Positions 20,512-29,539 are shown, counted from the stretch's first letter. The stretch is 64,000 bases of DNA from Gammaproteobacteria bacterium (GCA_012103475.1 WLWS01000005.1:253001-317000); one strand, 5' to 3'. Notes: generated by a model from the letters alone, not told the origin. Made by a program: numbers and translations.

Positions 20512-21858
20512 TTATAAGCCACCTTGCTTCAAGAACTCTTTCAACTTTAATTGAGATTCGCTCAAGCCTGATAAAATTGATGTAGAAACTGCTGTTGGAA
20601 AAGTTTTTGGTATTTTACTTTTAACATCTCTTACTACAGCTGGTGTTTGCGTGACAAGTTCATTCATTATTGTCTTGATTTCAGAATCGAAACCGCATTT
20701 TTTTGCTGTCGTAAGCCAATGCCGGGGCATTATTGTTGCCCATTTATAATGTCGGTTTTTACCTAGTACCGCCATCGCCATTTTTGCTTTTTGTTTTGGT
20801 AAAAGATTTTTCCCATGCCCCAATATCGGATGCGCTGAAATAACATCGTATATTGGTGTCAGTCTATAACGCCCATTTTTTTCTATAAAAATACTGAAAT
20901 TTTTAGCATGGCCATCTGTGGCGCAAAGCATCCAGAATAGTATTTGTGCTTTCAGGAAGGCCCTTCTGTCTTCAAATGATCTGGTAGAGCCTAATAAAAA
21001 CTTCATGATTTTTTCTATGCCCGGCCCTCCCTCTTCTTCATATTTTTTTCCCGGAGAAATACCATGTATCTGACACATATCTTCCATGGGCAGCCTCATC
21101 CACCAACTTGAATCTGCTGAAAGCCGTCGATCAAATCTTTCTACGACCAGTGCTTTCTGCTCTTTGAATATACCGATTTCTGCCTGCGCCGTTTCAAGGC
21201 CATACGCATTTAATATTTGAAGACATAACCACTCATTCTCGACGGAGGTGCTTAAATCAATTTCATAGTTGGTGACTTTGCCGAGCGGCAGTTTAAATAT
21301 GTGTGTGCTGGGGGTAGCTCCTTTGGGCCGATGCCATTTCCCTTTATGTAATAAAAGGCCTGTTTTCTCCTGCGCTCCGGCTATTGATATTCTAAACTCA
21401 TCATCGTTTTTTATACCAAGGCCTGGCATTAATGGGGTTTTTCGAAGTACTTCTGCGACACCTGCCGTATCGAGTTTTTCTCCTTCAATTGTCTTAATGT
21501 CGTGTTGAATTTCTCCTGCCGGTAATAGTTGAATCGCTCCTACACAATCCCGGCCTATTTCTTTTAACAATTCGAAAGGCTCAATCGATCTGCTTGCAAA
21601 CCGGTTTTGAATCCGTTTACGAATATCTTTATTGTCTGGTAGTAAATTGTCGAAGTAGTTCTCTACCACCTCACCAGTATGCAGTAAGGCTGATGGTTGT
21701 AATGGCAGAGAAAGAGACACCGGTCTGACAAATTTTGAATTCTCCCAGGTGTCTGCGTAGTTAAATTGATTCCTGCCTTGAGCACTTATCGTCCAATGTC
21801 CTACCAGTTCTCCATTCATCCAGACATCCAATGTCCGGCTTTTAGTTGTGCGAGCCAT
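20512..21858 (-). CDS. hipA: HipA-type serine/threonine kinase toxin
   Basis: A 448-residue protein with the full HipA layout: N-terminal subdomain (YFDNLLPDNKDIRKRIQ), ATP loop ISIAGAQEKTGLL with S158 at the place of the autophosphorylated serine of E. coli HipA, catalytic ATDGHAKNFSIF, and metal-binding TPIYDVISAHP. HipA phosphorylates glutamyl-tRNA synthetase and causes growth arrest and persistence; related toxins use other synthetases, so the target is inferred. The gene lies 4 bp after hipB, as is usual. All catalytic residues are present, so the toxin should be active. Confidence 0.93.
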   Translation of the reverse strand: MARTTKSRTLDVWMNGELVGHWTISAQGRNQFNYADTWENSKFVRPVSLSLPLQPSALLHTGEVVENYFDNLLPDNKDIRKRIQNRFASRSIEPFELLKEIGRDCVGAIQLLPAGEIQHDIKTIEGEKLDTAGVAEVLRKTPLMPGLGIKNDDEFRISIAGAQEKTGLLLHKGKWHRPKGATPSTHIFKLPLGKVTNYEIDLSTSVENEWLCLQILNAYGLETAQAEIGIFKEQKALVVERFDRRLSADSSWWMRLPMEDMCQIHGISPGKKYEEEGGPGIEKIMKFLLGSTRSFEDRRAFLKAQILFWMLCATDGHAKNFSIFIEKNGRYRLTPIYDVISAHPILGHGKNLLPKQKAKMAMAVLGKNRHYKWATIMPRHWLTTAKKCGFDSEIKTIMNELVTQTPAVVRDVKSKIPKTFPTAVSTSILSGLSESQLKLKEFLKQGGL

Positions 21859-21862
21859 TGCT

Positions 21863-22117
21863 CTACCACTCAGCGTCAGTGGTTTCGTCTACCTCAACAC
21901 CCTTTGGCCTTAAGACCAGCTCCAGGTTCAGGGCGGAGATCAGCTTGAACAAACTATCCACAGAGCTTTTGGATGTGTCAATTTCCAATGCTGATACCGT
22001 CTTTTGAAGTAAGCCTACATTTATGCCGGCTTCAGTTTGAGAAACACCTTTGGTCTTTCGATAGGATTTGAGCGCAGCGCCTAATTGCTCTGGTGTGTAA
22101 ATTGTTTTTTCCATCAC
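21863..22117 (-). CDS. hipB: HipB-type antitoxin and repressor
   Basis: An 84-residue XRE helix-turn-helix protein (LGAALKSYRKTKGVSQTEAG, NVGLLQKTVSALEIDTSKSS, SLFKLISALNLELVLRPKG). The frame starts at a GTG (22117) directly followed by ATG (22114). The GAGG upstream is 7 bp from the GTG and 10 bp from the ATG, so either may be used. The C-terminal tail ending in EW resembles the tail tryptophan of HipB. It should neutralise HipA and repress the operon through the operators at 22144-22242. Confidence 0.9.
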   Translation of the reverse strand: MMEKTIYTPEQLGAALKSYRKTKGVSQTEAGINVGLLQKTVSALEIDTSKSSVDSLFKLISALNLELVLRPKGVEVDETTDAEW

Positions 22118-22143
22118 AGCTTATCCTCTGGCCTCATTAGCTA

Positions 22144-22242
22144 TATACCCTATAAGGTATACTTTATTTTTATACCTTTCAAGGTATAACTTCATAATAT
22201 ACCCTGTGGGGTTTAAAATTATCATATACCTTATGGGGTATA
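22144..22242. promoter_or_regulatory. hip operator array: four 18-bp palindromes at an exact 27-bp period
   Basis: Sites TATACC-N6-GGTATA start at 22144, 22171, 22198 and 22225, each 18 bp long. The first, second and fourth have perfect arms. The third reads TATACC-CTGTGG-GGTTTA and is imperfect on one side. They lie 27 to 125 bp upstream of hipB and match the idea of the four TATCC-N8-GGATA operators of E. coli hip, with a changed core. HipB-HipA binding here would silence the operon. Confidence 0.85.
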
Positions 22243-22333
22243 TGATAAGAAGGCTGCAAACGACTTTCGAAGGCGAATACAAGATGAGACTATTCTAAAT
22301 AGAACCTCTGACAAACTAAAGAAGAGCACACCC

Positions 22334-23862
22334 ATGAGAAACCTAATCGTCAGTGCCGATGGTACCTGGAACACGCCGGATCAGGAGGATGGAGGCGTTC
22401 CTTCACCAACAAATGTTGTGAAGTTGTATAACTGTCTGGCAGAGGTGGATAGTGCCGGGGATGAGCAGCTTCGTTATTACCATCCGGGCGTCGGTTCTGA
22501 GGGGAACTGGTGGGACAAGGTTAAGGGCGGCAGTGTCGGAGTGGGTTTGTCCAGGAACATTATGAGTGCGTATCGCTGGTTGGGCAGTAATTACGGCGAG
22601 GGTGATCGTTTGTTTCTGTTTGGATTCTCTCGCGGTGCTTATACCGTTCGTAGTCTGGCCGGGATGATTGCCCGCTGTGGCTTGCTGGATTTATCGGGAT
22701 TGCCGGAGCCGGAAGTCTGGGCGCGGGTGGAGAAAACTTATAAAGCGGGCTATCGAAAGAAGGAAGCCCGTGGTAAGTGGGCGAAGGATTGGGACTTTCA
22801 TGCCGGGCGCGCAGCCGATGGTCATATGGATATTCATTTTATTGGTGTCTGGGATACGGTCGGGGCGCTGGGGATTCCGGATGATCTGGCGCTGCTGAAT
22901 CTGTTTGATGACAGAAAAGCGTATGCCTTTCATGATACGAAGCTGGGTGTAAAAATAATTAATGCGCGACATGCGCTGGCGCTTGACGAAGTACGTGCCA
23001 GTTTTTCACCGACTTTGTGGATGGGCGCAGAAGACAAGATTAATGTGAAACAGCAGTGGTTTGCCGGAGTGCATGCGGACGTCGGTGGCGGTTATGCACA
23101 AACAGGTTTGTCGGATATTGCCTTGAAGTGGATGATCGATGAAGCGACAGCCAAAGGTCTGGATTTTAATACCGATATGACGGAGCAGATTAAGCCGGAC
23201 ATTCACGGTATTTTGCATGATTCCTACGATGGTGTGTTTAAGTTGCTCAAGTCGCAGCCGCGTAATGTACCGAAGGTGATGAAATCCAATAAGAGTATTC
23301 ATGCCTCTGCCGCTGATCGTGCTGCCAACCCTCCCATCAGCCAGGCACCCTACCGGCCAACGCAGCAGTTACGTAAAGGCCAATCTCTGACGATTTCTAT
23401 TTACGCCGATCAGCCCTGGAACCATACCGGCCTGTATCTTGAAGAAGGCGCAAAGTATGAATTCAGTGCTGAGGGGGAATGGCTGGATGCCTCTATTAAA
23501 TGTGGCGCCGGTGGTACGGACGATGGCAAGTTTGATGCGGGTGAAGTGATTCATCTTTTAGGCACGGCGCTCGGTAAGGTGGAAGAGTTGTTTCAAGCGG
23601 TGAGTGGCAATGAAGGTGCGGAAGTGCCGGGTACGCGGCGTTATGAGGATTATCCCTGGTTTCGCTGGTGGGCGTGGTGGCGGATGCGCCGAATCCGGGT
23701 AGTGCCGGCCGTCAAAGTAAGCATACTTCGTTTTTGATTGGTGCCGGGGTGGCGAAGAAGGTGAGCAAAGCGGGCTATCTTTATTGTTTTGCGAATGACG
23801 CCTGGAATTTTTATGGGAATAACCGGGGTAGTGTGAGGCTGACTGTTCGTCGTGTTTCTTAG
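22334..23862 (+). pseudogene. DUF2235 hydrolase with lectin-like C-terminus, split by a -1 frameshift near 23668
   Basis: The first frame (467 residues) carries the DUF2235 alpha/beta hydrolase: SADGTWNTP, nucleophile S99 in FGFSRGAYTVRS, FIGVWDTVGALGIP, and the histidine in WFAGVHADVGGGY. This family includes the Tle1 phospholipase effectors of type VI secretion. From about residue 350 a second domain begins (LTISIYADQPWNHTGLYLEE). Its end lies in another frame, LYCFANDAWNFYGNNRGSV, with a look of the LecA-like calcium lectin fold. Adding one G at 23667-23668 gives WVGVVADAPNPGS and a 509-residue protein. No secretion or immunity gene is next to it. Confidence 0.82.
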
Positions 23863-23979
23863 GGTAGTCAGTCTAAATAGTGTTTTTGAGAGCTATACCT
23901 CTGAGAATGACTTGTGTTTTTTTACTTAATTGACTAGTTTTAAGCGGAGCATTAATTAACGGGAGTGAGGCAGAAACAG

Positions 23980-24339
23980 ATGGCTACGCATGATACTCGG
24001 GTAATTGGTGATTATTTGTCTGTAGTTGTGCTTGGCCCTCTGGACCAGCCACTGTTTCGACAGATTACCGATGAGATGCTGGAGATTTGCGAGAAGAAGG
24101 ATCTGCACAAAGTCGTTATTGATGTCAGTGCGGCCGCGGGGACTTTTAATAACGAAGACAAGATTGAGTTTGCCAAATACGCCTCTGCTAAACTCAAGGA
24201 TATTATTTTTAAGTACGCCTATGTGTATCCTCACCATTTATTAAATTACTCTTCGCAACAGGTAGCCAGTGGCCGTGGTTTGTCTGCACGTGCGTATTAT
24301 ACTGTCGAAGATGCCATTAAATGGATGGAAGCAGAGTAA
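23980..24339 (+). CDS. Small STAS-like domain protein
   Basis: The ATG at 23980 is preferred to a GTG at 23965, because GGGAGTGAGG lies just upstream. The 119-residue protein has an alternating strand-helix pattern (YLSVVVLGPLDQPLFRQITDEML, KVVIDVSAAAG, FAKYASAKLKD, VEDAIKWMEAE) like STAS/SpoIIAA-like domains. The end DAIKWM resembles this group's last helix. No binding partner is adjacent. The assignment to the fold is tentative; that it is a real gene is likely. Confidence 0.6.
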   Translation: MATHDTRVIGDYLSVVVLGPLDQPLFRQITDEMLEICEKKDLHKVVIDVSAAAGTFNNEDKIEFAKYASAKLKDIIFKYAYVYPHHLLNYSSQQVASGRGLSARAYYTVEDAIKWMEAE

Positions 24340-24388
24340 TCTTTCTTCAAGCAAAGTATTTTAGCTTCAGTCTCGCTAAGCTGTTTCT

Positions 24389-24937
24389 ATGAACACACTT
24401 CCTGATTACCTGCAGTCTGATCTGAATTTTATTTCTATCGGTTTAAATCCTAATCCGCTTTCCGTTGAGGCGGGTTATTATTTCGCCAACCCGCGTAATC
24501 GTTTCTGGAAGGCCTTGAACGGCTCACGGCTAATTGATGAAAAAATGACAGCGAGTGAAGCGTCGATGGATAGTCTGTTTTCCAAATACAAGATTGGCTT
24601 TACCGATCTGGTTAAGCGACCGAGTACAATGGGTAAAGATCTGCGCGCCGCTGACTACAAAGAATACGGGCCAGAGCTGAAAGAAAAGTTACTGGAGTAT
24701 CAGCCTTTGATTGCCTGGTTTCACGGACAAGGTACTTATAACAGCTATATGAAATATGTTGAGGGCCAGAATGCGAGCGCGCAATTAGGCTTACAAAAAC
24801 AAAAGATTGGCAGGTCACATGTGTTTGTGACACCCAATCCGAGTCCGGCCAATGCAAAATTTTCTCTGGATGATTTGATTCGCTGTTACGATGAGATGGT
24901 GTCTTTTCGTATTCGCGAAGCTTTTGGTATGGGATAG
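24389..24937 (+). CDS. mug: G:T/U mismatch-specific DNA glycosylase
   Basis: A 182-residue protein of the uracil-DNA glycosylase superfamily, Mug/TDG branch. The active-site strand is FISIGLNPNPLSVEAGYYF, followed by the conserved NPRNRFWKAL. The second motif, NPSPANAKFS, replaces the NPSGLS of E. coli Mug. The enzyme removes uracil or related bases opposite G. It starts a tight plus-strand run with darP (5-bp gap) and the YHYH gene. Confidence 0.85.
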   Translation: MNTLPDYLQSDLNFISIGLNPNPLSVEAGYYFANPRNRFWKALNGSRLIDEKMTASEASMDSLFSKYKIGFTDLVKRPSTMGKDLRAADYKEYGPELKEKLLEYQPLIAWFHGQGTYNSYMKYVEGQNASAQLGLQKQKIGRSHVFVTPNPSPANAKFSLDDLIRCYDEMVSFRIREAFGMG

Positions 24938-24942
24938 CCCGG

Positions 24943-25446
24943 GTGGAAGAATTAGAAGAAGAAATAGTAGAGATAAGTAAGTCTCAGCTTAAACGCGAGT
25001 TACTGGCCCTGCAGGATCTTGGCCGTGAGCTGGTGGCTTTGTCTGCCAAAGATCTGCAACACCTGCCTTTGTCTGATGATTTACTAGAAGCCCTGCAGGA
25101 AGCCAGAAAATTAAAAATGTCTGCTTTGGCCCGCAAGATAAGACACATTGGCAAATTATTACGCAATGAAGACTCTGACGCCATTCGTGATGCGCTGGCA
25201 ACACTGCGCCAGCCTCATGTGGAATCTGTGCAGGCTTTTCATGAAGTGGAAGAATGGCGCGACTGTTTGCTGGCCGGGAATACGGAGTTGATAAATGAAT
25301 TGTGCCAGCGTTACCCTGATATTGAGCGACAACGTCTTGGCCAGTTAATACGTAACGCAAAAAAAGAAGCAAGCTTGCAGAAACCTCCGAAATCGGCGCG
25401 GGTATTGTTTCGTTATTTGAAAGACATCAGAAAGAGTGACAATTAG
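24943..25446 (+). CDS. darP: DarP (YjgA), ribosome-associated protein
   Basis: A 167-residue DUF615 protein with a GTG start after the mug stop. Family features are SQLKRELLALQDLGRELVAL, a long charged helix region, ALARKIRHIGKLLRNED, and the end ARVLFRYLKDI. E. coli YjgA/DarP binds late 50S ribosomal particles and helps maturation. The whole family length is present. Confidence 0.9.
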   Translation: MEELEEEIVEISKSQLKRELLALQDLGRELVALSAKDLQHLPLSDDLLEALQEARKLKMSALARKIRHIGKLLRNEDSDAIRDALATLRQPHVESVQAFHEVEEWRDCLLAGNTELINELCQRYPDIERQRLGQLIRNAKKEASLQKPPKSARVLFRYLKDIRKSDN

Positions 25447-26577
25447 ATGAAAAAATTACTCCTGAATTCAATTGTGCTTGTATGTTTGCTTCTGACTACT
25501 TCCATTCAGGCACACGACAGCGATTTCTATCTCACTGATGTCACTTCGAATCAGAATATGGTCAACTTCTGGACTTTCTTTATTTCCGATCTGAATGCCG
25601 CTGGTAAAATCACTATTAAACGTAAAGGCGACTATCGCATTATTGAGAGTGATGGCTTGCCGGACCATGCAACCGGGCGTTTTCCCAACGATAAAAACCC
25701 CAATGCCATTTCTGAACAGAAGCATAGCTTCCGTGTGCCCTTTAAACCGAAGAAAGGGAGTGTGCCCTCTTTTGTCGGCATGTCCGCCTTTGGTGTGGCC
25801 TTGAATGGCATTCCTTTTGATCCCGCGACAGCGGAATACTGGAACAATGATCGTTCCAGCGGCTGGAATATTGATGCGCTATCCAGTCAGATGAGGGCCG
25901 GGCTGGATCAGAACAATGCGCATGTACAGCCGAATGGTGCCTATCACTATCATGGTATCCCTACCCCATTGATGGAACGTGGCGATCAATACAGCCAACC
26001 GATACTGCTCGGCTATGCAGCTGACGGCTTTCCGGTTTACGGGCCTTATGGTTATAAGGACGCAAACGACAAGAACAGCGAGTTAGTAAATCTGTTTCCT
26101 TCTTATCGTCTTCACGAGGGTGAACGTCCAGGTGGACCCGGCGGCAAGTTCGATGGGACTTACACTAAGGACTACAAGTTTGAAAAAGGGCTGGGCGATC
26201 TGGATCGCTGTAATGGTCGCGAGGGGGTCACACCGGAATACCCCAAAGGCACTTACTACTATGTGATTACGGACAGCTACCCTTTTATTCCGCGTTGCTG
26301 GATGGGTAAACCGGACGATTCTTTTCGCAAAGGCCCGCCTCCCGGTCGTGCCGGCCCCGGCGACACAATGAAAGGCAAGGAAAGAAAGCCGAAACCGAAA
26401 GAAGACAGACGTGGTATCGATTTACGCAATCACCGGCCTTCCCTGGATGCGATCTCTGCCTGTGATGGTCGTCGCTCCGGCTCGTTTTGTTCTTACCGGA
26501 CCCGCGCTCTACAGGTTATTCAGGGGACTTGCCGCTCTAACGGGCCAACGCTGATTTGTATTCAGATTGGGCGCTGA
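25447..26577 (+). CDS. Secreted YHYH-domain protein
   Basis: The ATG directly follows the darP stop (TAGATG). A signal peptide (MKKLLLNSIVLVCLLLTTSI) leads into the YHYH domain. It has the defining NGAYHYHGIPTPLM, then GYAADGFPVYGPYGY, DLDRCNGREGVTPEYPKGTYYYVITDSYPFIPRCWMG in pieces, and a charged proline-rich linker. The last 40 residues form a cysteine-containing module (ACDGRRSGSFCSY, GTCRSNGPTLICI) that recurs at the end of such secreted proteins. The function of YHYH proteins is unknown; several are encoded near copper or redox genes. Confidence 0.8.
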   Translation: MKKLLLNSIVLVCLLLTTSIQAHDSDFYLTDVTSNQNMVNFWTFFISDLNAAGKITIKRKGDYRIIESDGLPDHATGRFPNDKNPNAISEQKHSFRVPFKPKKGSVPSFVGMSAFGVALNGIPFDPATAEYWNNDRSSGWNIDALSSQMRAGLDQNNAHVQPNGAYHYHGIPTPLMERGDQYSQPILLGYAADGFPVYGPYGYKDANDKNSELVNLFPSYRLHEGERPGGPGGKFDGTYTKDYKFEKGLGDLDRCNGREGVTPEYPKGTYYYVITDSYPFIPRCWMGKPDDSFRKGPPPGRAGPGDTMKGKERKPKPKEDRRGIDLRNHRPSLDAISACDGRRSGSFCSYRTRALQVIQGTCRSNGPTLICIQIGR

Positions 26578-26591
26578 ACACCGAAAGCCAT

Positions 26592-26891
26592 CTAAGCTGA
26601 CGGGACAACTTCCAGCTTAACCCCGAGTGCATTAAGCAATCGCCTCACTGTTTCGAAACGTGGCTGTGCTCCAGGCTTCAGCGCTTTATACAGGCTTTCT
26701 CTACCCAAACTAGCGTCGGCTGCTACAATTGAAATACCACGTGCTTTCGCCACATCGCACACAGCTGCGAGAAACACATCGGGATTCGAATTCTCTAGAG
26801 CTGTGGCAAGGTATTCTGCGATAGTTTCTTCATTATCCAGATACTCACTGGCATCAAAAGGGGCGATTTTTAAATTGTCAGATTTAGGCAT
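26592..26891 (-). CDS. HigA-like addiction-module antitoxin (COG3636 type)
   Basis: A 99-residue protein with the family start FDASEYLDNEETIAEYLATA and a C-terminal helix-turn-helix (VAKARGISIVAADASLGRESLYKAL, then RFETVRRLLNALGVKLEV). This is the standard antidote partner of RelE/ParE-like killers of the COG3657 group. It follows the toxin gene by 3 bp once the toxin frame is repaired. It probably binds the palindrome at 27193-27228. Confidence 0.88.
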   Translation of the reverse strand: MPKSDNLKIAPFDASEYLDNEETIAEYLATALENSNPDVFLAAVCDVAKARGISIVAADASLGRESLYKALKPGAQPRFETVRRLLNALGVKLEVVPSA

Positions 26892-26894
26892 TGA

Positions 26895-27193
26895 TTACTT
26901 TTCTTTAAGTTTATTAGCAAGTAACTTTGCTTTAGCTATATCCCGCTTTTGCCCACGCTTGGAACCACCACAAAGCAGAACATCAATAGTTTTACTTGTA
27001 CGGGTAAAATAAACCGGTATCCGGCTACGAAATGAACTCGCATCTCTAACACACCGTTACCCACTGATTCACGATCACCAAAATTTCCACGCTCAGCAGA
27101 TTGAATGCGTTCGACTATGCGTGCTTTGGCGCGATTATCCTTCAAACGCTTCAGCCATTGATTAAACAATTCTGTCCTTAGAATCGTGTACAT
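26895..27193 (-). pseudogene. RelE/ParE-like (HigB-type) toxin with a -1 frameshift near 27014
   Basis: The ATG at 27193 begins YTILRTELFNQWLKRLKDN, the family start. The frame as written then leaves the family after AGYR. Adding one G at 27014-27015 restores VYFTRTSKTIDVLLCGGSKR, then GQKRDIAKAK, and a stop at 26895, giving 99 residues, the usual length. The intact fold would be a ribosome-dependent mRNA interferase or ParE-like toxin. As written, the C-terminal half and likely active-site residues are lost, so the toxin would be inactive while the antitoxin remains whole. Confidence 0.82.
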
Positions 27194-27228
27194 TGCTGAA
27201 TTGTATCCAATTGGATACAATTCAGCAA
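27193..27228. promoter_or_regulatory. 36-bp perfect palindrome at the toxin start, likely TA operator
   Basis: The core is TTGTATCCAA-TTGGATACAA (27201-27220), and the symmetry extends with GCTGAA/TTCAGC and two more pairs. It touches the A of the toxin ATG and leaves no room for a normal ribosome site, so the transcript may start within it. Confidence 0.75.
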
Positions 27229-27357
27229 GTTAATAACTGCCAGATATATGGTCTTGTAGGTCAACCAGCAAACGGCGATAGTAGTTTTCATATGACTTAA
27301 GAAGATAACAACGTGATAAAGTCTCTCGTTTGAAAAATCTGATTAAGGTGAGCATTA

Positions 27358-28440
27358 ATGCCAAGAGCGTATAACTTTTGTGCCGGGCCGGCGGCGATTC
27401 CGGAGCCTGTTTTGCAAAAAGCCAAGGAAGAATTACTCAACTGGGGCGAGGTTGGTGCCTCGATCATGGAGATGAGTCATCGCAGTGAGGAGTTTTTGCA
27501 GATTGCGGCTGCTGCCGAGCAGGATTTACGGGATGTCATGGACATTCCGGATAACTATAAGGTCTTGTTCCTGCAGGGTGGTGCCAGTACCCAGTTTGCC
27601 GTTATCCCAATGAATCTGCTACGCGGTAAGAACAAAGCGGACTATGTGCGCACAGGGATCTGGTCGAATAAGGCGGTGATTCAGGCAGAAGCTTTTTGCG
27701 AGGTGAATGTTTGCGCCGATACCATGGATAAGGGTTACAACTACATTCCGGATTTCGATTCGTGGACGCTTGATCCGGATGCGGCTTTTTTCCACTACAC
27801 CCCGAACGAAACTATCGGCGGTGTAGAGTTCGCTTACATTCCTGAAGTCGGTGATGTGCCCATCGTTGCGGATATGTCATCGAATATTCTTTCACGCCCG
27901 CTGGATGTCTCACGTTTCGGTTTAATCTACGCTGGTGCACAGAAGAATATCGGCCCTTCCGGCATTACTATCGTCATTGTGCGCGAAGATTTAATGGGCG
28001 ATGCATTACCCAACACGCCCACCACCTTTGATTACGCCGTACAGGCCGCTGACAACTCGCTGTATAACACGCCACCTACTTTTGCCTGGTACATGACCGG
28101 ACTGGTGTTTCGCTGGCTAAAAGAACAGGGTGGTCCGGAAGCGATGGCTGTTATTAACGAACGCAAAGCAAAAAAACTTTATGCTGCAATTGATGCGACG
28201 GATTTTTATATTAATGATGTGAAAGCCGATTGCCGATCGTGGATGAATATTCCTTTTCAATTAATTGATAAGCAGCTGGATTCAGTATTCATAAACGAGG
28301 CAGCCGAATACGGACTGTTGAACCTGAATGGCTGGCGCACAGTCGGTGGAATGCGAGCGAGTATTTACAACGCGGTACCGGAAGCTGCCGTTGATTCGCT
28401 GGTCACCTTCATGGCGGAGTTTGAAAAACGCCACGCTTAA
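27358..28440 (+). CDS. serC: Phosphoserine aminotransferase
   Basis: A 360-residue PLP enzyme of the normal family length. The start is RAYNFCAGPAAIPEPVL, the phosphate-binding loop is LQGGASTQFAVIP, and the PLP lysine is K196 in YAGAQKNIGPSG. The C-terminal part has GGMRASIYNAVP with the substrate arginine. It converts 3-phosphohydroxypyruvate to phosphoserine in serine synthesis and the matching step in pyridoxal phosphate synthesis. It is preceded by the toxin-antitoxin module and stands alone. Confidence 0.96.
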   Translation: MPRAYNFCAGPAAIPEPVLQKAKEELLNWGEVGASIMEMSHRSEEFLQIAAAAEQDLRDVMDIPDNYKVLFLQGGASTQFAVIPMNLLRGKNKADYVRTGIWSNKAVIQAEAFCEVNVCADTMDKGYNYIPDFDSWTLDPDAAFFHYTPNETIGGVEFAYIPEVGDVPIVADMSSNILSRPLDVSRFGLIYAGAQKNIGPSGITIVIVREDLMGDALPNTPTTFDYAVQAADNSLYNTPPTFAWYMTGLVFRWLKEQGGPEAMAVINERKAKKLYAAIDATDFYINDVKADCRSWMNIPFQLIDKQLDSVFINEAAEYGLLNLNGWRTVGGMRASIYNAVPEAAVDSLVTFMAEFEKRHA

Positions 28441-28447
28441 TCGTCGC

Positions 28448-29089
28448 TCAGTGAATAATCATACCGCCATCAAGATGAGAGAAGGCTTGCTCATAGGCTG
28501 GTGATGATTTAATCAAGTCGTACCAGCGGGTGATGTTCGGGTAGTTGTTGAATTCGAATTCAGTGACTTCATGAATATTGAAAAAACAAAAGGCAATGGT
28601 GTCGGCAATCGTGATGCCATCACCACATAAATACTGGTTCTCTGCCAACTGCTTTTCTATTACCGGTAATTGTTCTTTTAAAAATCCAATTGCTTCTTCC
28701 ATCGCGGCAAGATCAATATCTTTTTCGAAAAATCGCTTTTGTACAACTTCCTGAAAAAAATAAACGCCTATCCATTTACCCACATGATGAGTCATGAAAT
28801 CAGTCCATTGATCGATGAGTGCCATGCGCCTGAGGTCGCCCCCGTAAAGATCGGTATCACTGACATTGGCCAGATAGCGGCATATAGCGGTGCTCTCGTA
28901 CAGATTGAAATCATCCTCTTCCAGTGTCGGGATTTTGCCAAGCGGATGACAGGCGAGATGTTCAGGCGTTTTTATTTCACCAGCCGCCGGATTCAAATGT
29001 ATATACTCGTAAGTAATTCCCGCCTGCGAAGCAGTCAGTAAAACTTTGGTCATGTTCGGCGTGCCGAAGCCATATAGTTTGACAGTCAT
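28448..29089 (-). CDS. Glutathione S-transferase family protein
   Basis: A 213-residue protein with a thioredoxin-like N-terminal domain (MTVKLYGFGTPNMTKVLLTA, cis-proline in LGKIPTLEEDDFNLYESTAI) and an all-helical C-terminal domain (NQYLCGDGITIADTIAFCFF). The E-S pair of LYESTAI binds the glutathione gamma-glutamyl part. Substrate unknown. It lies 4 bp after the AHSA1-type gene and probably shares its transcript. Confidence 0.9.
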   Translation of the reverse strand: MTVKLYGFGTPNMTKVLLTASQAGITYEYIHLNPAAGEIKTPEHLACHPLGKIPTLEEDDFNLYESTAICRYLANVSDTDLYGGDLRRMALIDQWTDFMTHHVGKWIGVYFFQEVVQKRFFEKDIDLAAMEEAIGFLKEQLPVIEKQLAENQYLCGDGITIADTIAFCFFNIHEVTEFEFNNYPNITRWYDLIKSSPAYEQAFSHLDGGMIIH

Positions 29090-29093
29090 CGCT

Positions 29094-29537
29094 CTAGGCT
29101 CCGAGGTAATCGTTTAACTTGGCGACGCAACCATTCCAACCCATGGCGTGATGTTCGGTCTTTTCTTTATCCGGTAGCAGAGTGTGATTCAGGTTCAGGG
29201 CAGTGCCATCGGATGTTTCAGAGAACAACAGTGTCACAATGGAATTCTCAAAGCTGCCGTCGAGCCAATGCCAGGTAAAGACCAGCTTTTTATTGGTTTC
29301 GATTTCTTTGTATTCGCCCACTGCAGTGGCAATACCATCGTCGGTGTTCATCTTGATCATATACTTACCGCCGACCTGCAAATCGATTTGCACCTCTTCG
29401 CATTTAACTTCACCCGGTCCCATCCATTGCAACATCTGATCGGCCTCAGCCCAGGCCGAGTAAACTTTGCTAATCGGCGCGGCGAAGGTATAGGTGATAT
29501 CGAGTGAATTGTCTTTAATTCTGGAATCCTGAATCAT
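29094..29537 (-). CDS. SRPBCC / AHSA1 family protein
   Basis: A 147-residue START-like fold protein: DITYTFAAPISKVYSAWAEADQMLQWMGPG is the family start, with KLVFTWHWLDGSFENSIVTL in the middle and MGWNGCVAKLNDYL at the end. Proteins of this type bind hydrophobic small molecules and are often encoded directly after an ArsR-like repressor, as here (2 bp). Function unknown beyond that association. Confidence 0.88.
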   Translation of the reverse strand: MIQDSRIKDNSLDITYTFAAPISKVYSAWAEADQMLQWMGPGEVKCEEVQIDLQVGGKYMIKMNTDDGIATAVGEYKEIETNKKLVFTWHWLDGSFENSIVTLLFSETSDGTALNLNHTLLPDKEKTEHHAMGWNGCVAKLNDYLGA

Positions 29538-29539
29538 AA

